From Varanus komodoensis (lineage: Eukaryota > Chordata > Lepidosauria > Squamata > Varanidae): DNA of 64,000 nt. The stretch is taken from NCBI RefSeq assembly GCF_004798865.1, contig NW_025335268.1, forward strand, positions 109,942,606-110,006,605, given 5' to 3'. Under the pieces are notes generated by a model that did no database searches, had not been told where the DNA came from, and saw nothing but the letters and a program-made list of their open reading frames with translations. Within the stretch, counting starts at the first letter, position 1; every line of letters begins with the position of its first letter. Both the position numbers and the translations under genes were made by a program. This document shows, in pieces, positions 25,601-37,600 of this stretch.

Positions 25601-28600
25601 ACAATAGTAGACTATACTGTAAGTGTCTGTTTTCATTGTTAATCTACAGAAAAAAGTATTAGAACTGGACTTGGAATGCATTTATCAACAGCTTTAAAAC
25701 AATGTCTTTCACATATGGCTCATATACCTTTTAGAGGAAGTCCAGTTTTAACTAACTTCTGAACACTTTGAAGGATTAAACCTGGTAACTTCTCTAGAAA
25801 GGGAGAGTGCAACATGAAAATGTTTCCTGCTTTTAATTGATAACAATCTGATCCTTAATAGTAAAGTTATCCAGACCTGGCTCTCTTAAATAGAGCCTAA
25901 AACTCAGGTTGCACATAAATGTGTGAAATCATGGACTGATTCACCCACTGTATGTTGCAGTACCTATGTATTCCATGGATATTTTGAATATTAGCTCAAT
26001 CAGCTGCTGCTACATGATGTCCAAACCCAGACCATAGGTTAATCATGGGATAAACAACCTACAGCTAATCTACAATTAATATCTATGTTAAATGTGAATT
26101 GTTTAACTAGGCTATGGAATGTATCTAGCACATGTCACAGCAAATTGTGGGTAAATGGAACCTCTTGAAAGAAAAGTAGGATGTAAATGTAATAAATAAA
26201 ATTAGGATAGCACGAAATTTTTATGAGACACACACAACTTAAAACATTGTAAGAGAAGTGTTAGTATAGAGGTTCTTCTCTAAGGATGCATTGTCAGAAG
26301 ATTGATTGTTGTAATGATTTAATAGATGATCTAAGCTCAACACAGATGGACACCTAAAGTATCTCTAAATATTTAACTGCCTGGCTGTCATGTCTACTGG
26401 GTAACATGTGGTAGTAAGATTACCTATTAATTACTACCAATAATGTTTCCTCGGTTGAGATCATTTAAATATAATCATACCTTCCCCCTGGACTTCTCTT
26501 CATGCTGCCAAGGGAAACATCAGAGTAATTAAAGGTTATTTTCTGAGAATCTCATTTGCACTCATTATTACTAAAGGAACAAACACAAGGCGATACCTAA
26601 GCATTATATATACTGAACTAACAATTGTCACCCTGAGTTGTTCCTTTGCTAATTCATTGGAATTTTCCTTATCTTGATACTCAAGATAATTAAACATGTG
26701 AACCCTCTAGCAGTCTAGAGACAAAAGATCATTCTATTGATGGGGTGTAACATCTGTCTTTGTTCTGAATTGGGAATTCCAAACCTCTATTTGAAAATGA
26801 CTGGGGTTAAATATTAATAACCTTCAAACACAAAATCTATGAATTGTATATAGTTGTGAGTCTCTATAAGGCAATAGATGAAGCAAATGTAATTGCCAAG
26901 GATATGGATGTACCGCCTGTTTCCTATGCATATATGTATGTAGCAAAAACTGAGGCAATTTTTAAAAGGCTGCTGCCATAGAATGTTATTTCTTTTTTAA
27001 AAATGGTCTGAGCAAGCAGAACAAATTGTTTTAGAGCAGCTTTAATTTTTACATTTTTATTCTTAAGTTGCTTTTTAAATAGTTAATGTAGAAATGAAAT
27101 ACTATAAGGAGATTCTTGTATATTTGGAGTATCATGTTTTGTTTTGCACTTTAAACTGATTTAAGCCTGAAAAATCTTTTTCAACTATTTGGGTTTTACT
27201 ATTAATTATGAATTTCTTCAGAAAGGTAAGATTGACATCAGATCTTTAAAGCTTTAATTACCTCTGTGTTGGCATCAAAAATTTAGGAAACATTTCCTCT
27301 TTTGTGGTGAAGCTGAGTAAACTGACACATTTTCTTTCTGTTAAAATATCATAATTAACATGCACACATGTACATATACAAATATATATGTATGAAATTA
27401 TGGAAGAATATGCCTTTTTATTTAACAAAAACATTTTGGTGATAGCATGTGTAAAAGCTTTGAAGGATGTGATTTAGAGCCCGTATGCAAGGGCCATTTG
27501 TCCCTTTCTATATGAGCAACATATGGGACATTCTCCTTTGGAGAGAGAACATGGAAGACACAGTACCCTTGGAATGCCAGATATGAACTGGAGCTGTGAG
27601 TCAAAAATATATCGGTGCTTTCACTGTAACAGATTTTGCCAGTGGTAATTAATGGATGTTGAGGAGAAATTCTGACCATTTTAAGATACCCAAACTTATC
27701 ATGGATCAGGGCCAGCCATTTAATTATATGTCTAGTTTAAGTATGTGCCCCATTAAAAGGCAGAGGCATAAAAATGGTCAGTGTGCATCAATAATTGAAA
27801 GGTGTTAATTGTACATATTTATTGATTACAGAGTTGGGACATCTCTGTAAGGTGAAACAAGCAATCAGAGAGAGAGAGATTTCTAAGAAAAAATAGTATA
27901 TCATCTGGGCTTCTCAGATACCTTGTGTTTTTTCATATTTCAAAATAGCAGTTAATGAGAGCCAGTGTGCTGCAGTGGTTCATAGTGCTGAACTGGGATG
28001 TGGGAGGTCTGGATTCTAGACTCTACTCAGCCATGGAGAACCTTTTTAACTGCCTTGAGTTCCTAGCAATTCTAGTGTCTGTGTCTTTTATATTGCTCAT
28101 ACTAGAGAAGGAAAACTGTGACTTAAGAAAAATAGAACAGTGGTCAGGGTAATATTTGCACACCTTTTCCATTCACCCTCTGCTTGTTCACTGTGAATCA
28201 GGTCCTTGTTCTATTTATTTAAAAATAAATGGGTTTCCTAGACCCAAGTCTACCACAATATTCAGTTCTAGCCTGATTTTAAATTTGCTGCCTGAGATGT
28301 AACTTTGCTAAACATTCATAATTTTTGTGATTTCAGCAGCCTTTTCCGTTAGTTTGTTCTTAGCGGTGTACTTTTGTTTTATTTTAAATTCCTATTAATA
28401 TATTTCCAAGGGCTGCTTCTGGAGATACATACTCAAGTGCAAATACATATACCATCTGTCAGTCCTATTATTTGAATAAGTGATGATTGGAAGGGTCTGT
28501 AGCTCAGAGCACATGCTTGGTATGCTGATGGTCCCAAGTTCAATCTTTGGCATCATTGGGTAGGGCTAGGAAAGCATCATGCTTCAAGTTCTGAAGAGGC

Positions 28601-31600
28601 ACCGCCAGCCAGTGTTGAACATACTAGACTTAGAAGGCCCAGGGGCCTGACTCTGTACAAGACAGCTTCATCTCTTCCTTTGTGGAAATGCATCAGACTT
28701 GTTATCAAGTAATAACTACCCTAAGATGAGCCTGAACTTTGTATTGCTGCGTCACTTGACCTCCCTCACTTTTCTGCCCACGGTAGATTGAATATATTAA
28801 ACTTACCAAAAGTGTACATCTGGAGGAGAACAAGAGGAAATTTTTCCAATACAAGCTAGCATCCAGGGCAAATAACAAGTATAAAGCCTCAGAGCTTGTG
28901 TATTGTCTTAACCAATACTTTCCCCACCATGCTAACCACATTCTCCTATGTATTACAGAGTTGGAATATGGCAACTCATATGAAATAGAATATATGGAGA
29001 AGATAGGCTCTTCCATACCTGTAAGTTTCTACTGGCTGGTATCAGATTGTTCCCTCTGAACACAAATGTGATATACAGTATTAACACAGAAGAACTGATC
29101 TAGTCATTTGTTTAAATGTAGAGAAATATTAAATTCAAACTGTCTTTTGTAATTGCTTCAAGATAAAGCTGAATATTGGGAGAGAAATTTAGCATTTCAT
29201 TAGCGATGTTGAGGAGACTGACAGCTTTCTTCAAGTTGAGGAGGCATTATAATTTTTTTCATTTTCCTTCAACAGCAGGATGATGGTTCTCAGACAAAGC
29301 AATCTCTGTACCTTATGTTCGATGCACAGCAAGAGAGTCCGGTCAAGTGTCCTCCAGTCCGATTATCAGATTCTACAACTCCTTGTTCTGGGTACTGCAC
29401 TGTAATGAAAAAGGAATTATTTGTAAAGACTTGTGTAGTAATCATTAGTAAATTAGAAATACTTGTTTCCATTCTGTTTGTTTCTTACCCTTCCAGTGCC
29501 ACTGCACAGCATAACAACTCTAGTTACTTAATGCAAGATCATTTATTCATTCAGGTTGCCCCACTTCCCTTCCAGTACTGCATTGACTCTTGTGGTGGTT
29601 CACACCCCTTTCCTTTTATTAAAACATATTCAATAAAAGGTCTCCAAATACTTTCAAATTTGTTTTCATTTATCAAACCTTTTTTCCATTTAATATCACA
29701 AGTTAACTTATCATTAATAGCTATATTCCAGACTTCTTTACACCAATCCACTATATGATATTCACTTTTCATTTTTCAATTCCAATTAATCTTACTGCTG
29801 TTAATAAATTTATCATCAGTTCTTTAGTATTTTGTCCCATCTGTTCTCTAAATAATGACAATAATGCTAATCCAGGATCAACTTCAACATTTAAATTCTA
29901 TATTTTACCAATTTCTTTAAAGATCCTTTCCCAAAACTCATTTATATATTTACACTCATGGAAGTACTTTCCATGCTAGCATTTCCCCTCCCTATTTGTA
30001 GTTTGGGTGAGAAAAGTAACCATAGCATTTTCCTGCCTCAGATAGTTCCCCCTTTGGATGTTGATTGCAAAGTGGGCAACAGACTGCATAGCAGTAGCAA
30101 TCAGTGTGCGAAGTAATGCTAAAGTGTGTCTTTTTGTGCGCTCTATACATCACGCTTATGGGCTTGTGTGCCTGTATAACGCCTTTAAGAGGAAAGAAAT
30201 AGCTGAGCATGCTGGATCAGGTAGGAGCCCTTCTTCCAGTTAATGGGAGGTGTGGGGAGGGGTCCCCACCCACTGCCTCTGCTCCTTTTCAGTCATCAGA
30301 CTAGACTGGAAAGCCCTTTGCTCTCCACTGCTACCACTAAGTACTCACTTTAGCCTTATTTCTCTCTCTCTCTCTCCCCCCCCCCTCACTTTATGCCTCT
30401 CAACCACCCTTGCTTCTTACCAACCTGTTTTCACTCTTACAGGATTAAAAAAAAACCCAAAGAGATAAGTTTTGGCCCACTTTTCTATCTCAGATCTCTA
30501 TTTCCCACTTCCTCATTCCCTTCTCCACTCAGCCCATCTACACAATGCACTGGCAGCTTTCCATAGATCTGTCTCCTGCAAGGCCAAGCTCCCACCAGCT
30601 GATAGCCACTTCCTGTGTCTCCTGCCTCAGCAAGGAACACATCTTAGAGACATGTATCCATTGCCAAACATTTAAGAAACAGACTTGTTGCCAGCAAGCT
30701 GACTGGCTTAAAGGTAAGCTATGGAAGAAGGCCCTCTATGTGGCCAACACTTCCAAACAGACCCTGGTCTGCCCTTCCACCTCCAAGGTCAATAGCATGG
30801 TGAACGCCACAAAACAGTCAAAGAAAATGTCTACCATGCTGCAAACAAAGAAGCACCACATGAGCCCTCATCCATTGGCCTCCCCTGCCACCAGCTCCCT
30901 GGCCTCTGCCAGCCACCCAACAACCCTGCCACAACCTGTGGAGCTACCTACTGGCCCAGTGGGAGAGCCAGCAGAGCAATTGCTGGACCATCCTTCAGAC
31001 ACTTGCACCTGCAACTCAACTCCAGCACTTAAATTGCTGCCTCTATCTCATGGTCATGCACACTGGCCATGAAGAGTGACACTGGGCTCAGACACAAGGG
31101 GCACCAGGGACCTTCCCACCCACCCCCATTGATTGGGAGTGGGATTTTGAGGGGTACCCAGCTCCCAGTTACCAAGAATAAGCCCCATCGACTCGGACAA
31201 CCTAGCCAGCACAGCCCGCAATGCCAGGAGGGCCAACACCAGGGAGGCTTCTGTGCCTGGATTCAATTGCAAAAGCCTTCCTGCCAGAGCCTAGAGCAGC
31301 AGCCCTATCTGTACTGTGACACATGGGCTTGTGACCCTGCCACCAGCAGTGTGTACCCTACTAGAGGCAGCCCTCAGGCTGTCCACCAGAAAATCCTACC
31401 TGGCCAAATGGAATGCCTTCATGGACCTCATATCACACCCACAGGCCCACTCCATGTGTGCCTAGGCCACGTCCAAAGCTCTCCTGGCTGTAGATCCCTT
31501 GCGGGATGTCTGCAGAGCCGCCACCTGGCCGTTGTTCATGAGAAACCACCAGCTTGATGTCCATGCCAGGGAAGACTGCACCTTCAGCAAAACTGCACTC

Positions 31601-34600
31601 GCCTCCATTCTCAAGTGACAACAGCTTCCCTCTGTCCTACATGGGGCAAGCTTGCTAATTGCCCATATGTATGATGTACAGAGACCATGAAGAAGAAAGG
31701 CAGATTCCTTACCTGTAATAGTTGTTCTTCAAGTGGTCCTCTGGGCATTTGGGCCCCACAGGCTGTCATCAGCCCAACACCATCCTCCCTCTACCCTTGG
31801 ATGCTGGGGTCAGACTGGGTCGGTACCTCACCTATCCCTCAGTCTAGGTGCTCTCCATGGGAGGTGAGGGAGTGGGTGGGGGCCCCTCCTCTATACCTCC
31901 TGAAACTGGAAGGGGAGCGGCTCCCACCCAATCCGGCATGCCCAGCAATTCGAAGTTTTTCCCAGTCTAGATGTTGCACAGGCACATAAGCCCATATGTG
32001 TAAATGCAGGGATGCCCACTCAAATACAACAGTTACAGGTGAGCAACCTGACCTCCTTTAAGATTAGAATGGGAGATAATGAAAAGTATTCTGTAGCCAC
32101 AATAAAATAATAATTGTGGCTAGTGATTTATGCATTCTCTTCCCTCATTTGAAAGCATACTGTTTTGGCTTACCTCAGGTCAAGCTTGGAAGAAACAGAA
32201 ACCCAGTTGCCCTCTGGAATGAAGCTACAGCATCCGGCGTCACGATCCCTGGCTGCTAGCCAGGAACCATCCCTGCAGGCTTCGGACAAATCAAAAGCAA
32301 AAGAGCTGGTGCCCATGGCCTTAGGGACTGCTTCTAACACCATTGACATAGTAAGCAGCTTTTCAGCATCCTCTGTACTGGGCTGGAGCATAGTAACCTC
32401 TAGAATAAACACATTACATTTAAAGCATTTTGATACAAATTTTAAAGTTTTATTCCTTTCTTTTAAAGTTTCTTCAAGAGCTGCTTGCCACAAAGTTCGA
32501 CTTATTAATAAATGTCTCCTTTTTTCTTGTCAAATCCTGAGCACTTGTGGTTTGATGGATGAAGATAATCTTTAGTACATGTGTAACTGGTACTTCTTTA
32601 GGTATTAAGTGTACATTTTAATAGGGATGATGGATGATTTTAATCATGAGCCGTGCTGCCAGTTTGTTATTTCTTCTGTATCCTCCTTGCTCTTTAGACC
32701 ACATCTGACGACCCCTTTGTCTCTGCTGATGCTCTTCTCAGTAGAATATCTCATCCACCTTCAGTGTGTGATCAGCTTCAGTATCTAGAGCCTGACTTAG
32801 CAGAAAAGAATCCCCCAGTATTTGCTCAGAAACTTCAGGTTTGTAATGGAAGTCTATCAATGTTCCTTGCCTCAGTATTTGTAATCACCAATAGAAGGTG
32901 AATGTCTGAAAGGGAAGAAACATCTGTAGTCCAGCGCTAACCTTTTCCCAAGTTTACCAAGGATGCAATAAGAATTTAAGACTTGTACTTGGTAAACCAG
33001 CCTGTTTCCTGATCATCATCTTAGGGCTGATCCACATCGTCTTAGAGACACCTGCTCCTTTCTTTTTGAAAACAGCGCATGGAACAGGTGTATACATGAA
33101 ATTCATAATGCTTATATCATGACTCATGCGATCTGTCTACTTCCTTTGTAGTGGTAGATGTATCATGCATACATGTATACTCTGCCATATGTTCTGCATG
33201 CAGCACAGGTAGAGTACAGGCAAGATAGTAATTTCTGTGCCTCACTGCATGGTAAGCCAGTGTGTCAAAGACCTGTGATCACAAATTATAGTAGTTGCTT
33301 GATTTGAAGAATGCTCATTACACAGAGTGGGAAATTCATATGTGTGTACAGAACATTTCCATTTCATAGAAATGACTATGAAGAAGAAGCTGCAACATGT
33401 TTCTGAATGTTCCCAGTAAAACATAGAAAGTGGAAGAGATAAACTGATCAGACCGTACTCTGTTGCTAATGTATCTTTTGAGTTCAGATTGCAGGGACAT
33501 GAAATTATAACACAAAGATGACAGTTCTAAAAATGCATTCAGTCTTGCTTTTATGTGCATATTTCATAATTAAACTAAAAATAAACCAGGACAGAATGAG
33601 GTAATTATTGAATACAACTAATAGTTTTCAATTTAGAATATCTGTAATAGCCAAAATCTTTGATAAGAAAGTACAGGCAATCTTATGACAATTATTCTTC
33701 AAGGATGTAATCCTATGCATAGTTACTTGGGAGTAAATCCTATTGAACATAGTAGAACTTACTTCTGACTAAACTTTCATAGGATTATATTACATGAATG
33801 GTTGAGAATGTAGATTTTATAGCATAACTTTTTAATAAGTAATTGGACACAGTGCACTTAAATGGTCAGTTTAAAGTGTGTGAGAGTTTGTTTCCAGGGA
33901 TAAAGGAATAATTTGCCCTTTTCAAGTAGTTAAGTATGCTTGAACTACAAGTGATATAAGTAAAATGTGATATATAGTCAATGTCAAGAGTGTGGTACAA
34001 ACTACTTCACAAAAATCATGGGCTCACTTCATTATTTTTCTTGAGCAAGATTTACCTAAATGCTTATTAACAATTTTACCCTTTAAAATTCATTCTAATA
34101 TGTCCTGCTAATGTTATAGGAACAAACTAAATGTAGCATTTAATATATAGTCTGCAGCAACAACTCAGTTTTTTCTTTAAGGAGATAATTCTTAATGAGG
34201 TTGCAGTATGGGGAAAGGGGAGATTTATGATTTTCACCCCAGCTACACTGCCTCAAAACTTCCCCTTGCATGTACAACTAGGAACATAAGAAAAAAAATC
34301 CATTTTATTTAAGAATCCAGCCACAGAAAGTAGTGATTTTTGGGGTGGTGTGCGGGGCGGGGGAGGTTGTAATGGGAAGAAAAGAGATAAAGACTCTTCC
34401 CGGTGTGCTACAATCTTTATAAGAATTCATGCATGCACAACTGTTATAATCAGTTAAGGAATAGCAGAGATGTACCTGCAGAATACATATTAAATGTCAT
34501 AGATTGGATCCAGGCTTAGTTATGCTTAGAGTAGACACACTGAAATCAATCGAACCAAGTAATAACTATTGTATGTATTTAAATAGGTCTACTCTAAACA

Positions 34601-37600
34601 TGACCAAATGTGGACCCAACCACAAGTGTAATTTGTCTCTCAGTCCTTCAAGGAACTTGAGTCAATATTATGTCTGTGTTGTCCCCCAATGGTAATCATA
34701 ACAGAGCAATATCTAGCATTCATTTTTTGAATGTAGACCTTCATCTTTACATCACTGTTTGAATGCATTCTTTATGTGCATTGCTCACAATCACCAACCA
34801 TCCCACTGACAGGAGGAGTTAGAGTTTGCTGCAATGAGGATAGAAGCCCTGAAGCTAGCCAGACAAATTTCCCTGTCTTCTTTCAGCTCCTTAGATACTG
34901 AGGTATCTCTTATATGCCTGAAATTTGTGTGTGATTGATCACAGCTTAAGGAATCTAAATGCTGCTTTTCCTTTAACAATACGTTAAAGTTTCTCTGAGT
35001 GGTGATGCTTGATATTTTGGCACTTTCTTACTTAGAGATACATCAAGGAGCATGCCAGCGGTCTTTCTCTAATCCCAAATGCTATTGCTTCCACTTACAG
35101 ATACTTTTCACAAAGCACTACCACAAGGAATCTGGTCACAGATAAAGGGCTGACTGTCACTCTGTTATTCAAATATTGTTTCACTTTTCACAAATTAATT
35201 GATTGCTTAATCAGTAAATTATTTTAGTACCTTAGTGCGGATTTTGGAGACTGAAATTTTAATGAGAAGAGTAACTGAATAAATAGAGTGGACCAATATA
35301 TGTTAATAAGTAATACCCGTAATTTGGCAGGGGTTAACATAACCTGTGAAAGAGTTGACAATTCCAATTTTGTGTACATCCAAAAGTTAGTAATGCACCA
35401 GTGAATGTTCACATTTACTTCTATGTGTATTAGCATTCACTTCTATGTGTCGAGAAGTAGAGGGTTATATGCAATTTTCTGTTAACCAGGGCTGGTGACT
35501 CTCCAGGTATTGTTACACTATAACTGCTATCATTTTTGCTGGCTGGGGCTAATGGGAATTGGGAATCCAACAACATTTGGAGGGCTATAGGTTCCTCATC
35601 TTTGTAAGCACTTAGAAAATATATCTTCAATTGTTAGCATTTGCTTGCAAATACCATAATTCAGCTAATTTGGAGCATTTGCTGTAGAATCCTGTTGTTC
35701 CAAAAGTTACATGGAATGCAGCATCTCATTCAAGAGGTTGAGTATAGAGTGACAGGTGCCAAACCAATTTAAAATCTGATTTAAGAATTAGTTGGCTTAC
35801 ATGCAGAATCATCCTGCTGTGGATGGGAGGCATTCTTCTGCTTTTGGAAGGCTTCTCCTGGCAAAACAGGCCATCCTTGCCAATTTGCCCCTTCCCTTGC
35901 AGACTCCATGTCCCCGCAATCTGCCTTGGAGGGTTGTGAGACCCTCTAGAGCAATGTGGGAGGTGGTGCTTCAGGCCCCAGAGGGAAGGGGAAAACTGTA
36001 AATATTTGCTCACTCTCTTTCTGCTGACTGGTATTTCATGAGTGGAATTCCACTGGATTCCTGCTGATGAAGGAAGGGATGAAGCCCTGGATCCAACCAG
36101 TTGCCTAAATCTGAGATGAACAACTTAGTCACAGCCAAGTAGGCTAACAAGTGTGAGCCTGAGGTGGAAACGTGACTTGGTTTATTAAAGTTGAATTGTG
36201 TCTCAATTAGCAATACACTCACTAAAGTTCAAATGTGACATGTTAGAAAATGCTTTATAAATGGATATGTTGTTCTTTTAAGAGCAATTTTAAACACATC
36301 TTAACGAAGTTCAGTTAACCCGCATCTCAGGCTTCTAAGGATGGGACTAAAATAGTTGAGGGGTGGGGGCTGCCACAGTTCTCAGAGGAAAAGCACTCCC
36401 ATCGCACGCCTTCTTTATTCTTGAGATCTAAAGCATTTCCTTCCTGGTATGCCTACAGCATGCTGGCTGTTGCCATGTCAGTGTGAGGCTGCCCTGTGAT
36501 GCATGTGGTCTAAATCAGAGTGAAATACTAGCTCTTAAGTAGTGTGTTTGATGTGTGCAGCTGTTCTAGAGGTCCCTTACAATGGCAATCATATAAAGGT
36601 CAGAGCTCATGGGGATTTGCTTGAGGAACGGTGGTCTTTGTTTTAGTTCTCTTCAAACACTGATAACTGCTGAGTGTCACTGGCATGTTGCCAGCATTCT
36701 GCCACAAATGGAGTCACTTCCAAATTGGGAAAATCTTGGAACTAGTTTGTTATATTTCAGTAGTCAGATCGGCTAGTTGTGGAACTGATCCCACGGTGGG
36801 TTTAGGTATCTTTTGAAAAGCATACATCACAGCACCGTATTTTCACACTGAGCAGCTTTCACTGCTGGTCTGTTTTAACTATTGTGAGCAAGCGATTTCA
36901 GTGCTTGTTTTCTTTTTTAATTAATTGTTCAGCCTAATTATGTTGCCTGAAATGCAACTGCTGAATAAATAAGCGTTGTGGTTGCAACCCTCCTTGAGTG
37001 ATAGCCAGTGACGCATTTTTCATTGATTCTTAATGGGACTGGATTTATTTTAATTTACACCAGTGAGCAAGTTTTTTAATTTTTTCTTCTTTAAGGAAAT
37101 GTGTGACCTCATATTATTTGAAAAGTCTGGTAAATCTAGATGTTGTATTGAATGTGAATACATTTAGTCTAGCTTGGTCATTGGTAGCAGAAGAACAAGG
37201 TAGAGGATCTTAAAAAAACAGGATAGTTTTGAGTGGATGTTACAACAAGAAAATATGTGCCACTTAGTGACTGTGAACTCAGAAAACATTGGGAATTTTG
37301 TATTTGTGCTGTGAGAAGGGTGGCTGGCAGTAGAGGAACTGAGATTAGTCAGTTCATTACACTTTGTAAAAAGGATTTCCTCCTATTTCCCTATCCAGCA
37401 TTCCTTCATAAGTGCATACTTGTTAGTGCTAGAGAAAGAGAAAGACATACCACAGAATTTGGAGAGTACAGCAAGACGAAAGAACAAAGAACTGGGACAC
37501 AGTTCTGATGTACTGATATACCTAATCCTTTAAAAAAAATCAATAATCCAAATATCAGATATCTGGTAGAATCCCTCCCAGCTACTGGGATTACTGTTTG

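Larger units (their letters stand above)
24094..28958. other. TACC2: TACC2 intron, 4.9 kb
   Basis: AT-rich and relatively repeat-poor from 24.1 to 27.9 kb apart from a 60-bp tandem duplication (25281-25340) and a SINE tail remnant near 26150-26210. Two SINE sequences lie near 28.0 and 28.5 kb. Confidence 0.6.
29392..32178. other. TACC2: TACC2 intron, 2.8 kb, filled by an L1 fragment and a DIRS-like fossil
   Basis: Nearly the whole intron is transposon-derived: L1 at 29.56-29.98 kb, then the DIRS-like fossil to about 32.06 kb. About 120 bp of apparently native intron precedes the next exon. Confidence 0.65.
32839..34812. other. TACC2: TACC2 intron, 2.0 kb, with two fold-back elements
   Basis: Apart from the fold-back elements at 33705-33795 and 34503-34622 I see no assignable feature. 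A G-rich run (gcggggcgggggaggttg) lies near 34355. Confidence 0.6.

Noticed and set aside
28491-28565. A functional tRNA gene
   Set aside because: The A- and B-box text is the head of a SINE. The sequence does not close into a proper acceptor stem and continues into a SINE body.
28705-29016. 103-codon minus-strand frame over a TACC2 exon
   Set aside because: It overlaps the real 28959-29020 exon on the opposite strand and has no recognisable feature.
30545-31557. Overlapping 175- and 162-codon frames as a possible host gene
   Set aside because: They fall between inverted terminal repeats and have the GC-rich, Cys/His and recombinase-like text of a DIRS-like fossil, and they do not fit TACC2 splicing.
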